Positions 20,952-30,757 of a DNA stretch of 64,000 nt are shown one piece after another. Position 1 is the stretch's first letter; the number at the start of each line of letters is the position of its first letter. This DNA is from Emiliania huxleyi CCMP1516 (lineage: Eukaryota; Haptophyta; Isochrysidales; Noelaerhabdaceae): positions 257,891 to 321,890 of the forward strand of contig NW_005202113.1 in NCBI RefSeq assembly GCF_000372725.1, in the 5' to 3' direction. Position numbers and translations under genes: made by a program. Below the pieces are notes generated by a model, which did not search any database, was not told the origin of the DNA, and worked only from the letters and a program-made list of their open reading frames with translations.

Positions 20952-22775
20952 GTGGAGCCGTGCAGCCGTGTGCTCATGACGCATGTCGTCCGCATGAGCT
21001 CAATGCCCACGAAACTCGGCAAGTCGGAGCAGGCTGGAAATCTGTCGCGATACCTCTTTGCGGCGTCCAAGCTTTACCCGCCCCGAGGCATGCAGCGCGG
21101 CGTCAGCATCGCCGAGACGCTCATGCGGTGGAGGTCGGTGTTCCACACCAACCCAGACCGCATGACGCTCAGCGATCGCGAGCAGCTCTTTGAGCGGTCA
21201 GAGGTGGTCGGCAGCCTCGACGCCTTCGTCTCGCACTCGTGGAAATCGCGAGGGCGCTACAAATGGGCCGCCTTGGTTTTCCACGAGCTTGGCATCGTGC
21301 CTCTGGTCGCTGCGATCGTCGCCTGCCTCATGATGGCCTGGCAATCAGCGGCGTTTCACATCGCCTGTGACTCCAACGGAAATCCCATCATCAACCTGCC
21401 CGTCCTGAGGGAGACGATGGTGGCCGGGCTTCCGACGGTGACGGTCGCCTCACCGTGGGAGTATGTGCTGGGCATCTCAGTCGCACTCTCCTCGGCCGTC
21501 TTCCTGCTCGCCATGCAGCGGCGACGCTACTATTTCGTCGACGCGGCCTGCATCCCTCAGACCGATCGAGCGCAGAAGGTCCAGGCCATCAGGCACCTGG
21601 CAGGCTTCGTCGCCCTGTCGCAGCGGCTGCTGGTCCTCTGGGACGAGCACTACTTCACCAGGCTCTGGTGCGTGTACGAGCTGGCCGTTTTTCAGGCGGT
21701 GCACCCGAACCGTCCCGTGATCTTTCTGCCGCTGCAGTGCGCCGCCGCCTCGTTCGTCATGCTCGGACTGATCTTTCTCGGGATAAACCTGTTCGCAATC
21801 GGGTGGGTGGTCGTCGTCCACGTGACGATGCCTTGGTCGTCTGTCTACTCGCTGTTTGTGATGCCTCCAACGGTCGCCTCCCTCCGCCCCCGCGCCTCTC
21901 CGAGACATCATCTCAGATCCATTCGATTCAGCAACACACAATTCGACGTCCCATCTCCCCCATCCTGCCGCCGACCCGCCCCCTGCTGTGCACAGGTGTG
22001 GGCCGTCCACTTTTTCGGACAGGTCGCGGCCGCGTTTTGGGGCGCGAGCGCCGTCTTCCAGCGGATCCTGCTCCAGCAGACTCTCGACTCCTTTGATGTG
22101 AGGCAGGCTGGCTGCTCCTGCGCCACCGACCGCGAGGAGATCTACGCCGCCATCGAGGGAATGCACATGCACCACGGGGGCGGTGGGCTCGACGCGTTCA
22201 ACCGGATGGTTCGGACCACTCTCAAGGATCAGGTGCTGCAACGCCTCTACGGCCCTCAGGGCCAAAGCACGGTCAAGTATTCGACGCTTCTCATGGTGCT
22301 GCTTCCCGTCACCTGCTTCGTGCTGGGCCAAATGTTCACGGCCATCCGCGAGTCCCCCGCCTTTGTGCAGGGCGCCTGTCTCACCCTCTTCATCACGACG
22401 ACCCTGTGCACCATCCCCTACCTCTACCTCAACGGCATCGACAGGGGCGCGCGCCTGGCACGCGAGAGCAGCCAGCCGGGCTGCAACACCCTCCGAGCGT
22501 TTGAATCGCGGGCGCGGCTGGCAATCGTGTGGACCGCGGTGCGCGGCGCCACGGAGGTCACGCTGGCGGTCAGTGCATGCATCTCGATGTACGCGGCTGC
22601 GGAATGGCCAGAGGCCTTCGGCCTCAGCCCTCGGAGTCCCTGCGTCTGGGTAGTCGTGAGCCTGTGGAACGCCGCGTGGGGGCTCGTGGCGTACCGCGCC
22701 TTTGGCGTTGGGTCGAGGGCGGCGGCGACGCCCGACGGTGCCCTGGTTGGCGCGAACGAGAGCAGCGCCAGCTAG
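20952..22775 (+). CDS. multispanning membrane protein with TIR-like SHSW/RLWCVYEL domain
   Basis: Up to 607 residues read through; a GT-AG intron at 21873-21995 (123 bases, in frame, no stop) is proposed, joining VMPPT to VWAVHFFGQ. The soluble blocks LDAFVSHSWKSRGRYKW, YYFVDAACIPQTDRAQKVQA, FVALSQRLLVLWDEHYFTRL and WCVYELAVF match the TIR-like pattern common in algal and dinoflagellate membrane proteins. The blocks are interrupted by a hydrophobic region (LGIVPLVAAIVACLMMAW, YVLGISVALSSAVFLLAM), and four or more further hydrophobic helices follow (FVMLGLIFLGINLFAIGWVV, YSTLLMVLLPVTCFVLGQ, others). The true start may be the Met at 20976, 20994 or 21003. A signalling role is inferred from the fold only. 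No catalytic NADase glutamate was assigned. Confidence 0.7.
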   Translation: MEPCSRVLMTHVVRMSSMPTKLGKSEQAGNLSRYLFAASKLYPPRGMQRGVSIAETLMRWRSVFHTNPDRMTLSDREQLFERSEVVGSLDAFVSHSWKSRGRYKWAALVFHELGIVPLVAAIVACLMMAWQSAAFHIACDSNGNPIINLPVLRETMVAGLPTVTVASPWEYVLGISVALSSAVFLLAMQRRRYYFVDAACIPQTDRAQKVQAIRHLAGFVALSQRLLVLWDEHYFTRLWCVYELAVFQAVHPNRPVIFLPLQCAAASFVMLGLIFLGINLFAIGWVVVVHVTMPWSSVYSLFVMPPTVASLRPRASPRHHLRSIRFSNTQFDVPSPPSCRRPAPCCAQVWAVHFFGQVAAAFWGASAVFQRILLQQTLDSFDVRQAGCSCATDREEIYAAIEGMHMHHGGGGLDAFNRMVRTTLKDQVLQRLYGPQGQSTVKYSTLLMVLLPVTCFVLGQMFTAIRESPAFVQGACLTLFITTTLCTIPYLYLNGIDRGARLARESSQPGCNTLRAFESRARLAIVWTAVRGATEVTLAVSACISMYAAAEWPEAFGLSPRSPCVWVVVSLWNAAWGLVAYRAFGVGSRAAATPDGALVGANESSAS

Positions 22776-23136
22776 CAGCGGGGTGGACCTTGAAGGAGGG
22801 GGAGGGCGGGGAGGCTGATCGATTACAGCTGTACTCGTGTCAGTGTTGAGTTTGTGCATTTGTTATATTGTATCGCCAGTCCCGTGCCTAGTGTGGTGCG
22901 AGGAGTTTTGTTTTCAAGCTACAGACTGCTTCAGACTAGGAATTCTAGAGTGGGAGAGCACGCTTGACGTAGCCCGCCGCAGTCTGACGCAGTCTGGCGC
23001 AGCCTGACACATGTACATGTGCATGTTCAGACTGCACACTAGACTGCGCCAGACTGGAGGACATGAAACTGCGCCAGGCGGGAAAAACTTTCCTTGCGTG
23101 CGTCCCTCGGCTCGTCGCCCACCACCCTCTTCTCCA
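22776..23136. other. intergenic with CAGTCTG/AGACTG inverted motifs
   Basis: Around 22920-23060 the phrases GCAGTCTGACGCAGTCTGGCGCAG and, inverted, AGACTGCGCCAGACTGG recur with CACATGTACATGTGCATG between them, so the region could fold back on itself. No coding region supported. Confidence 0.45.
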
Positions 23137-24576
23137 ATGGTCTGGGGCGCGGCTCCGCCCGCGCTCGACGTCCCAGCTCTGCTGGACCGCTCTCGCCGGA
23201 GCCGATCGCTGCACCTCATGCCGTCGCGCAAGTTGGACGGCGCCGGCTGCGTCAAGCTGTGTTCGGCGCTTTCGGAGGCGCCGGCCACACTAACAGAGCT
23301 CGACCTCTCTGGGCACGACGTCGGGGAGGACGGCGCACATGCGGTGGGCGCGCTCCTCGCCACGGCCGGCTGTACGATTGAGCGCCTCGGGCTTGGCAGC
23401 GCCGCCTTTGGCGCGGGTGGGGTGGAGGCGCTCGCCGCCGGCGTCAGCAGCGGCAGCTGCGCCCTCCGCTCGCTCGATCTGGAGCACCGCGGCCTGGACG
23501 CCGCGGGCGCTGACGCGCTGGCGCGGCTGGCACACTCGGCGCTGCCGCACCTCTCCTCTCTCACCCTCTCCCGCAACCCGCTCGGCGACGCCGGGCTGCA
23601 GCCGCTCCTCGAGCTGCACTCCTCGGGGGCCGGGGCGGCCGCCGCACCGCTCGCGCGCGTGCGAGAGCTCGACGTCTCGGACACGCAGCTCGGCCCCGTC
23701 GGCGCGGCGGCGCTCGCCGAGGCGGCCGAGCGCGGCCTCCTCGCCGCCCTCGCCGTCCTGCGCGCGTCGGCAAACCCGCTCGGCGACGACGGCGGCGCTG
23801 CACTCGCGCAGCTGCTGCTCGCGGGCGGCGGGCGGCTGTCGCACCTCAGCGCGCGCGAGTGCGGCATCGGGCCCGCGGGCGCCGCCTCCATCGGCCGCGC
23901 TGCCGGCCAACGCCCGCCGCCGGAGCTTCTCGACCTGGAGGCGAGGCTCCGCCCCCGAGGCTCCGCCCCTCCCTCCTCCGCGTGCCAGCCTCCCCTCCTC
24001 GCTCCGCAGGACAACGGCGACGTCGGAGACGCGGGCTGCGAGGCGCTCGCCAACGGCCTCGGCGGCGGCGGCGGAGGCGGCGGCGCAGCTCTCGATTTGC
24101 GGCTGGGCGGCTGTGGCTGCGCCGACGGCGGCGCGGTGGCCATCGGCGCGGCAGGCGGCTGCATCGCCGCCCTCTCGCTGCCGCGCTCGAAGCTCGGGCC
24201 CGCTGGCGCGGCGGCGGTGCTCGGCCTGCAGGGCCTGCGCCGCCTCTCCCTCTTTGCCAACCCGTCCGTCGGAGGCGAGGCGGAGGCGGAGCTCGGGCCT
24301 GTCCGCACTGCGCTCTGCGGCGCGTCTCACCTTGAGGAGCTCGATTTGGGCGCGTGCGGGCTCGGCGACACGCGGCTCCTCGCGGCGCTGGAGGACCCGT
24401 CGAGCGCGCCGCGATTGCAGCTGATCGAGTTGCACGCCAACCCGCTCGAGAGCGAGGCGTGCCAGGCGGCGCTGGCAGCGCTGCGGGCGAGCCGCCAGGG
24501 CCTGGACGTGGCCTGGCGGCCGCCTCCCGGGGCCGGACAAGGGCCGGGCGGCGGCGCGTCAAGCGGGGGAGGGTAG
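23137..24576 (+). CDS. leucine-rich repeat (RI-like) protein
   Basis: Start chosen at MVWGAAPPALDVPALL (23137). The protein is a series of ribonuclease-inhibitor-type LRRs: LTELDLSGHDVGEDGAHAV, LRSLDLEHRGLDAAGADAL, LSSLTLSRNPLGDAGLQPL, VRELDVSDTQLGPVGAAAL, LRRLSLFANPSVGGEAEA, LEELDLGACGLGDTRLL. A GC-AG intron at 23941-24009 (69 bases, in frame, stopless) interrupts one repeat; removing it restores LLDLEDNGDVGDAGCEAL, exactly the LRR consensus. RI-type LRRs are protein-interaction scaffolds. There is no NACHT, F-box or RanGAP-specific feature, so the partner is unknown. The tail is Gly/Pro-rich. Confidence 0.82.
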   Translation: MVWGAAPPALDVPALLDRSRRSRSLHLMPSRKLDGAGCVKLCSALSEAPATLTELDLSGHDVGEDGAHAVGALLATAGCTIERLGLGSAAFGAGGVEALAAGVSSGSCALRSLDLEHRGLDAAGADALARLAHSALPHLSSLTLSRNPLGDAGLQPLLELHSSGAGAAAAPLARVRELDVSDTQLGPVGAAALAEAAERGLLAALAVLRASANPLGDDGGAALAQLLLAGGGRLSHLSARECGIGPAGAASIGRAAGQRPPPELLDLEARLRPRGSAPPSSACQPPLLAPQDNGDVGDAGCEALANGLGGGGGGGGAALDLRLGGCGCADGGAVAIGAAGGCIAALSLPRSKLGPAGAAAVLGLQGLRRLSLFANPSVGGEAEAELGPVRTALCGASHLEELDLGACGLGDTRLLAALEDPSSAPRLQLIELHANPLESEACQAALAALRASRQGLDVAWRPPPGAGQGPGGGASSGGG

Positions 24577-24724
24577 TTGAAGGTGGACACGGTGCTCTCC
24601 GTTTTGTCCTTGTGCAAAGTAGTGATATATTAAAATAATTAAATATGAAAAACGGGTGCACAGTGCACGACAGTGCACGAGCGCGTCACACGAGAGAGAG
24701 ACCCGTGGTCCCGACCCGCATGCC

Positions 24725-25609
24725 TCAGTCGCCCTCCTCAGCCAGCGCCCTCTCGAGCACTCGTAACCGCTCGGCCAGAGAGCCCTCTCCGCTCATCGGC
24801 GCTCGGAAGATGTACGAGCCGGCGACGAGCGCGTTGGCGCCCGCCGCCGCCGCGAGCGGGGCCGTCGCGGCGTCGATCCCTCCGTCGACCATGAGAAAGG
24901 GAAGCTGCGGGTGTGCCTTCCTCAGCGCACGGAGCCGCGCCAGCGCGTCGGCCTGGAAGGGCTGCCCGCCGATCCCAGGGTGGACGGAGAGCACGTTGAC
25001 GAGGTCGACCAGGCCACCGCTCACCAGCCGCGACACCGCCTCGATCGGCGTGGTCGGCGCCAAGCAGACGCCGGCGCTGCAGCCGAGCGATCCGATCGCC
25101 GCCGCCAGCGCCGCCGCGCGCTCCTGAGCCGCCGCGCCCAGCACCTCGGCGGTCGAGGCTCCACTCTCCGCCATCGTCTCGATCTGAAAGGTGATCCGAT
25201 CGGCGCCTGCAGAGGGCCAACACCTCCGCGGTGACCATCTCATGCGCCGGCTCCGGCGGATTTTGTATCAGCGGGTGCCGGCGCTCGCGCATGCCTCGAC
25301 GTGGTGCTCCGGCTCCCGCACGTACAGGTGCACGTCGACGCAGAGCGAGGGAGCGGCCCGCCTCACCGCGGCGATTGACGCGGGACCGAGCGACGAGAGG
25401 CTTCGGCCGCACTCCGCCGAGCCGTCCGTCACGTCCACGTGAACCCAATGCGCCCCCGACCGGACGAGCTCCTCGGCAGCCGCCGCGAGGTGGCCGACGT
25501 CCGCCGCGAGGAGGCTGGGCGACACAACGGCCGGACGCCCGCTGGTGGTCGTTTTACCATCGGGCGCCGCAGCACTTGACGTGCTGAGCCACAGCACGAG
25601 CAACAACAT
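24725..25609 (-). CDS. RPE: ribulose-phosphate 3-epimerase with N-terminal signal sequence
   Basis: Two exons, 25279-25609 and 24725-25206, with a GC-AG intron at 25207-25278; the joined product is 270 residues. It starts MLLLVLWLSTSSAAAPDG, a signal peptide. Family motifs follow in order: VSPSLLAADVGHL, WVHVDVTDG, DVHLYVREPEHHV, AGADRITFQIE (across the splice), NVLSVHPGIGGQPF and LMVDGGI, matching the metal and phosphate ligands of the TIM barrel. The enzyme interconverts ribulose 5-phosphate and xylulose 5-phosphate in the Calvin and pentose phosphate cycles. The signal peptide suggests the ER route into a complex plastid (inference). No ASAFAP motif is seen; ASSAAAPDG occupies the cleavage region. 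Confidence 0.9.
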
Positions 25610-26148
25610 GCTTCGCGACGTGTGGCGACGAGGGTGTTCGCACGCGACGGTGCGAAACAGCTGTGTTGCTCGCCCACCGGAAGGTGTATCTAAATACAGA
25701 ACCTCGGACTCGCGAGGAGAGTCCGACTCCCGAGGAGCAGCGTGCCCAAAAAAGAATCTGTGCGCACTCCCGTGCCCAGTGTTGTGCAAAAAAGAATCCG
25801 AGACTCAAGGCAACCGCCCGGCTGCTCAAGCACCCGCGCTCCGGAGCGTGGATCGAGATCACTCCCGGCAGCCCTAGCCAGGCCCGGCGCGCTGGCCGCG
25901 ACCGCGACCGCGGCCCTCACTTGAGCCCGAACTGCCCGCCGGACATGTCGGAACCGTCCGACTATAGTGACTAGCACACCTCTGTCAAGAGTCCCCAGAA
26001 ACCCGAGGAGTCACACAGTCCACCTGTGTGATGCACGCCCTGTGAGCGGGGCGGGGTGCGCACTGTACCTCTGTGTTCGTGTGTTGCCCATCTCTACGGG
26101 AGATGACTGCTCTATTTATTTATTTATAAACAAGACTTGAATCAGTAC
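25610..26148. other. intergenic, no gene seen
   Basis: Upstream of the epimerase. Near 25745-25800 the motif CAAAAAAGAATC occurs twice around CTCCCGTGCCCAGTG, a variant of a short motif also found near 610 and 22876. No open frame is supported. Confidence 0.4.
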
Positions 26149-26931
26149 TATTTTTTTGCTTGGGGCGGCCAGCATGATGAAATCTGGAAAAACCTGACCG
26201 GCCCCTGCCCTGCCCCTACCTACCTAGGGTGCCCACAGGACCCAAAAGAAAATAGCTTTCCGGCTCAAAAAGGGACGCACGAGGCAAATCTGATGTTGGA
26301 GTGTTCCAATAGGAGCGAGGCCTCTTCCGTTGGGGGACCGAGTGCCTAAATAAATAAATAAATAAAACGGACACCTCTCTAGTGTGAGATGGATCTTTGT
26401 GCAGGGTTCTTTGTGGGTGTGGTCGGCGACTAGCCGGGGTCGTCCTCCGACCGAGTGACTAGGAAAAGAGGGTCCCCCGGTTTGTCACGCGCGAGCGCGA
26501 GCGTGACACTGCACTTGGCGCCGAGCGCCCGCGGCTCAGACCTTGTGCAGGCCACCCCTCGGTGACCACGCCGGTCCGGACCGATGGCGCTCGGTGTGGA
26601 GCAAGCAAGACCCCCCCCCCCCCATCGGCGCGCGCTCGCCATTCCAACGGCCGCCAGGAGCACCAAGAGGACTCCTCATGGCTGTGGTCAAGTGGGCTTC
26701 GACCGGCCTCGGCTGGGGGGGCGGGTTGTCCCGGCTGCGGACGCCTTCTGCAGCCCCCTGGGCCCGTGACAGCACCCCAAAACTGCCCCTCGGCGGCATA
26801 CAGCACTGCCAGCCAGCCTCTTCCTCCTCCTAAGGGCTGTACTATAGGCCATATTGCGCCGCCTCCTACTGGCAGCCGGGCGGGCGCGCGCCGCGGGCGC
26901 CTCGGCGCGCGCACGGCTCGCAAAGTTCGAA

Positions 26932-26979
26932 CGAGTACTGCCGCCCGGCCGCCTCAAGGCTGCCGGGCGGCAGTACTCG
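26932..26979. repeat. perfect 18-bp inverted repeat (hairpin)
   Basis: Arms 26932-26949 (CGAGTACTGCCGCCCGGC) and 26962-26979 are perfect reverse complements around a 12-base loop. It lies inside the repeat nest and has no flanking T run. Confidence 0.85.
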
Positions 26980-27400
26980 CCTCGCAAGCACGCGTCGTCA
27001 CTCAGCCGCGGAGAACAGGCGGTGCTGTGCGCGAAGCGCGCGCGATCTCGTACTTTTAAGGCTGGATCCGGCCATTCCAAGGGTATACCTTTGAGAATCC
27101 CCAGCGTCCCACCCTCCTAGTCACACTCTCAATATCTCGACTATCCAACATGAAGTGCTGCGATCGGGAGTGCCCCATTTCGTTTTTCCTTTCTTTTTTG
27201 GGTCCTGTGGGCACCCTAACCTACCTACCACCTACCTACCCTACTTATGGGAAACTAAAAAAGAAATCACTGAGCGGGGTGAAGGTGGGGTACTATACCA
27301 ACTAAAGTGATGGCTGGTGGTACTCTCCTGCAACCACAGTCCTTCCTGTGGCGCATGGCAGGCCACTCAAGGCCATACAAGCACCAGATCACCCACTTTG

Positions 27401-27479
27401 GGAGGGTAAAAGAAAGAAAACATACAACCCAAGGGAGGGATGGGAGGACGGCACGCCGCCACCACACAGGGATTTTAAG
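27401..27479 (-). repeat. SINE-like dispersed repeat, copy B
   Basis: Shares with 4051-4135 a nearly identical block of about 75 bases ending GGGATTTTAAG. On the minus strand it has a TTTTCTTTCTTTTACC tail. Confidence 0.6.
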
Positions 27480-27703
27480 GAGAGGTGTGTGATGCGCTAG
27501 CCGTCGCCCACCCTAGGGAGTCTGCCTCTTCCTATCTCTCTTCGCAGTCTCTCGCCGCTTGGGGAGGGTTGACATCGTGATTTCGCCGGAAAATTCTTTT
27601 TTTGCTGTGAAAATTCCGGCGTGAAGAGAGGGGAAAACCCGACGGGAGGGCCCAGACCTACCCTACCTACCCCGTCATGCTGGCCGCCCCAAGCAAAAAA
27701 AGA

Positions 27704-28059
27704 ATACACCTGCTTGAATGCCGGCATTCAAGCAAGCGAGACGACGCTAGTCGGCTCCGCGACGCGGAGCGCTGCATGAAGGCCGGCAAGCCGCTCACGG
27801 TGCGCGAGGCGTCCTTCATCAGCTTGCTGATGGGACACACCGAGCGCACCGGCGCGGCCACCGTGCGCTTGGCCCGAGCCGACTCAGCAGCTCCGGCCCA
27901 ACCAATCCGGCCGCCGACGGGAGGGCGAGCAAAAGGGAGAGCACGCGCATGGGCCAAAATGTCCGTTACGCATCCTTGGTGCTCTGTTTTCTTTCTTTCT
28001 TTCTTTCATCCATCCCTTGGTTTCTCGAGCTTGGTTTCGCCCTCCTTTTTATTTTTTAT
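27704..28059 (+). other. weak open frame, possible captured gene fragment
   Basis: A frame open from 27677 to 28063 contains a section of ordinary-looking protein (RDAERCMKAGKPLTVREASF, then LLMGHTERTGAATVRLARAD) at about 27750-27890, flanked on both sides by repeat sequence, including a TTTCTTTCTTTC tract at 27985-28008. It has no upstream exon in sight. It may be a gene scrap inside an element. Low confidence. Confidence 0.25.
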
Positions 28060-28063
28060 TTAG

Positions 28064-28628
28064 GGCGGGGTCGTGCACGACATGCAGCTTGCAGGCAAGC
28101 GGGTTTCTAAAAAAGGGTCGCCCGCCCCTTCGACCCCGGTTAAGTGACTCGTTCGCTTTCCACCCAGACTGTGATTTTGTGTGTATAGTGACTAGTGTGA
28201 GCTCTGCGTCTCGACTCTGCGTCTGCCCATACCGACGCATACCCGCACGAAGCACTCTCGAGGTTGCTAAGAGCATCTGACTATCCCGGATCCTGCTGAA
28301 CAAGTTCCTCTTGTAGCTCGATCGGTCACACCGCCACCACCGCCGACGTCTCCCGGTGAGATGATGGAGAGCGAGAGGGGGGACGACACTGCTTTCGTTC
28401 GACTGCTTTTGCAGCGTGAGATCTCCGTGCACCCCGATCCTGTACCGTGTGTTTGTTATGAGGACCCCCCCCCCCCCCCAATGAACACTCCAGTGAGGGA
28501 GGGTGAGACGATCGAGGGGTCCCGTACCACGCGGAATCGACCCTATCCGGTGCTCAAGTGCTCAAATTGCCGGGATTAAATTCGTAAAAAGATCATCGCC
28601 CCACACCTTGATCCTTGTACAGCGCCCA
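28064..28628. other. intergenic, no gene seen
   Basis: Upstream of the glycosyltransferase-like gene. Contains a C run at about 28465-28477. No coding region supported. Confidence 0.4.
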
Positions 28629-29924
28629 ATGGCAAGCAATGGGACAGCATGGCTGGCTCGGTCTCGTGCTGGCTACTGCCTGGAGACAGGGTATGAGTTC
28701 AAGCCATCTTGTTCAGTAGACGTCGCTGGTGCGCATATGCTTCCCGCCGACATCCGCAGCTGGACCAAGGCAGCGGAATTCTGCCTCGCAAAATTCGCAA
28801 GATGCAAGAATGCACGCTTTGTGACGGTGTCGATTAAGTTCAGGGACTGCTCCTGGGCCTTCCGCTGTGAGATGAAGCACGTTGGCTCAGTTGACCCCGC
28901 CTTCCGCTCGGCTCCGGTTTCTGGTAGCCGCGCCGAGGCCCATGAGATGGCCAATGGCGTTTCCATGGAGACATCTGTCGGCCGCGTGGTACTGCCGCCA
29001 TATCCTTCTATTCGAGACCGCGGCTCGGTAGCTGTGCTCTACTCCGGCCGCTACCACCTCCAACGCGTGACCCAGACCTGGCCAACGCACCTGCGCCTGC
29101 TCGTGCAGCCCACCGCCGCGGCTCTCTTCGTCTTTGTGTCTCTTCCGACTGAGGGAGGGAGACTAAGCGGAAACGTAACCTGCATTGAGATTGGAGCGCA
29201 GCTTCGGCCATGGTTGGCCGGCTGTCTCGTTGGGACGACGCCCAAATCGCCACGCCCCCCCAAGGTTGGGAGTTTGCCGGGCTTGAGCCAGACACCAAAA
29301 TGGCTGAACGAGAGGTACTGGGCGCAGTACGAGAATCTGCGTCAGGCGAATCAGCTGCGTCTCGACCACGAGCGTGTTCGTGGCACCCGCTACACTTTTA
29401 TTGTCCGCGCGCGCCTCGACTTGTTCTTTGAGACCCACGCTCCAGTCGGCCCTTTGGTGGAAGCGCAGAGCAAGTGGGTCGACAAGTCGAAGTGCTGGTT
29501 GGCCGTGGCGCTGCCCCCTGAGGTTGCGCAATGCGCAGCATGCACGCGGACGCTCAGCCATTATCAGCGTTTCGTCAGATTTTCACTCTACCCGTCGGAC
29601 CATTTCATGGTCTTCACATGGCTCGCCGCCGCTGCGCTCGACTCGTTTCCTGGGAACATAATGCGCTACGCAGGTCACCGGTGCAGAAACGGTGTGCTGC
29701 ATAATGCAGTAGAAGGGTGGCTTCTTCTGGAGCTGAACCTGTCGAACGTCTCGCTGAGCCTGGTCCCGCTCAGAGGCGGCGGCGCTAGGGGCAAGTACCT
29801 GTCGTTTGACAGCACACGGAACCCCGCGACCACGCACATGCTTCGCTCGACAGAGATTGCCACAGCCTGCGTGACGGACGCGGGCTGCAACCCCGACTTT
29901 GATCTTCCTCTGTGTGGAGGGTAA
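28629..29924 (+). CDS. putative glycosyltransferase-like protein
   Basis: 431 residues in one exon from the ATG at 28629 (open to 28503). There is no signal peptide at this start, so an upstream exon could exist. The middle has RDRGSVAVLYSGRYHLQRV, TAAALFVFVSLPTEG, then the block WLNERYWAQYENLRQANQLR, RYTFIVRARLDLFFE, followed by YPSDHFMVFTWLAAAALDSF. A strand, a W...Q..NL..A helix, and an R.R.D.FF segment followed by SDHFMVF is the layout of algal DUF7796-like glycosyltransferases, where the RxRxD segment serves as the DxD-type site. The assignment is by pattern only. The gene is less G+C-rich than its neighbours. Confidence 0.55.
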   Translation: MASNGTAWLARSRAGYCLETGYEFKPSCSVDVAGAHMLPADIRSWTKAAEFCLAKFARCKNARFVTVSIKFRDCSWAFRCEMKHVGSVDPAFRSAPVSGSRAEAHEMANGVSMETSVGRVVLPPYPSIRDRGSVAVLYSGRYHLQRVTQTWPTHLRLLVQPTAAALFVFVSLPTEGGRLSGNVTCIEIGAQLRPWLAGCLVGTTPKSPRPPKVGSLPGLSQTPKWLNERYWAQYENLRQANQLRLDHERVRGTRYTFIVRARLDLFFETHAPVGPLVEAQSKWVDKSKCWLAVALPPEVAQCAACTRTLSHYQRFVRFSLYPSDHFMVFTWLAAAALDSFPGNIMRYAGHRCRNGVLHNAVEGWLLLELNLSNVSLSLVPLRGGGARGKYLSFDSTRNPATTHMLRSTEIATACVTDAGCNPDFDLPLCGG

Positions 29925-29928
29925 AACC

Positions 29929-29990
29929 AAAGAAGGAAAACAGACCAGCACCCAAGCGCCAAGGGAGCAGGGACGTTTGGCGTGTGGTCT
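29929..29990 (-). repeat. SINE-like dispersed repeat, copy F (partial)
   Basis: Begins in the stop-codon region of the glycosyltransferase-like gene. Shares GGAAAACAGACCAGCACCCAAG-like sequence with the reverse complement of 33965-34048 (AAAACAGACCAACCCAGACG). Confidence 0.4.
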
Positions 29991-30056
29991 GTCGGGCATG
30001 GAAAGTCGAAAATAAAGAAAGAAATCCTCGACGAGGGACCCCTTTTGAGTTTTGTG

Positions 30057-30734
30057 TTCCGGCTCCTACCCAGATAGGGGGTCTGTTCACCACGGTGACA
30101 CCCGATGTTAGGCTGTATCCATATTTCCTGATTCCTCGCGCACCCGTCTCGTTTCCTTTCCGTGTAGCGTGTTTCTCCACAGCACCCTCTCGTTTCCTCT
30201 CTAGTTTCCCGAGGAAACTCCCATGGAAATCAGCAGCAGGTGTGCTTGGGCGCGCCCAAAATCAGCCAAAGCGCGGCAAAATAGCTGGGTATTTTGCGGT
30301 ATACCTGGAAAACCCCGGGTATACCTGGAAAAATCCGGTATTTTGCCGATTTCCTCGGTTTCGCCTTTCAGATTTTGCCCCAGACCAGCTCTCAGACTCA
30401 GGCGTCAGGGAAACTCGAGAGTTGCCAGATATGGAGCACCAAACACCCTCTAGTTTCCCTGGAAATTTCCGGAAACGCCAAGTGCTGGGGACCCTCTCGT
30501 TTCCTTTTTGGTTTCCGGAAACATGGATACACAAAACAAAATCTGGATGGAACAGGCCAAACATGCAACAGGTAGGTAGGTCCGGTTTTGACCGCCCCAG
30601 AGGGCCCTACAACAGGTAGGTACCCCCTTTTTGGGTCTTTTTTCGCTTCGCTGCGCGGCCTGAGGATAGGTAGGTAGGTAGGGCGTTTTGGCGCGAGTCA
30701 TGCCGCAGCCCCCCTATCTGGGTACGAGCCGGAA
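30057..30734. mobile_element. MITE-like element with 29-bp terminal inverted repeats
   Basis: Terminal sequences 30057-30085 (TTCCGGCTCCTACCCAGATA...) and 30706-30734 are inverted copies differing at about two positions. The inside has no transposase. It includes A/T-rich palindromic phrases such as GGTATACC and CGGTATTTTGCCGATTTC, the latter also found in the small element at 55128-55507, and GGTAGGTAGGT tracts like those in the 26-27 kb nest. A target-site duplication was not found. Its right end is only 24 bases from the WRAP73 start codon. Confidence 0.65.
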
Positions 30735-30757
30735 ACCCTGCCTGAACCAACGGCAAA

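Larger units (their letters stand above)
26149..27703. repeat. nest of repeat fragments with inverted pairs
   Basis: A 27-base block containing GCTTGGGGCGGCCAGCATGA sits at 26149-26175 and again, inverted, at 27676-27703. A second block with AGGGTGCCCACAGGACCCAA occurs at about 26225-26246 and inverted at about 27196-27220, both next to CCTACC tracts. A TAAA microsatellite is at about 26346-26366. The order of the inverted pieces is not a simple palindrome, so this looks like rearranged copies of one element family. Open frames at 26430-27120 exist on both strands and none is convincing. Confidence 0.5.

Noticed and set aside
21477-22859. 460-codon minus-strand ORF
   Set aside because: Antisense of the TIR-like membrane protein, whose plus-strand reading has clear motifs and membrane helices.
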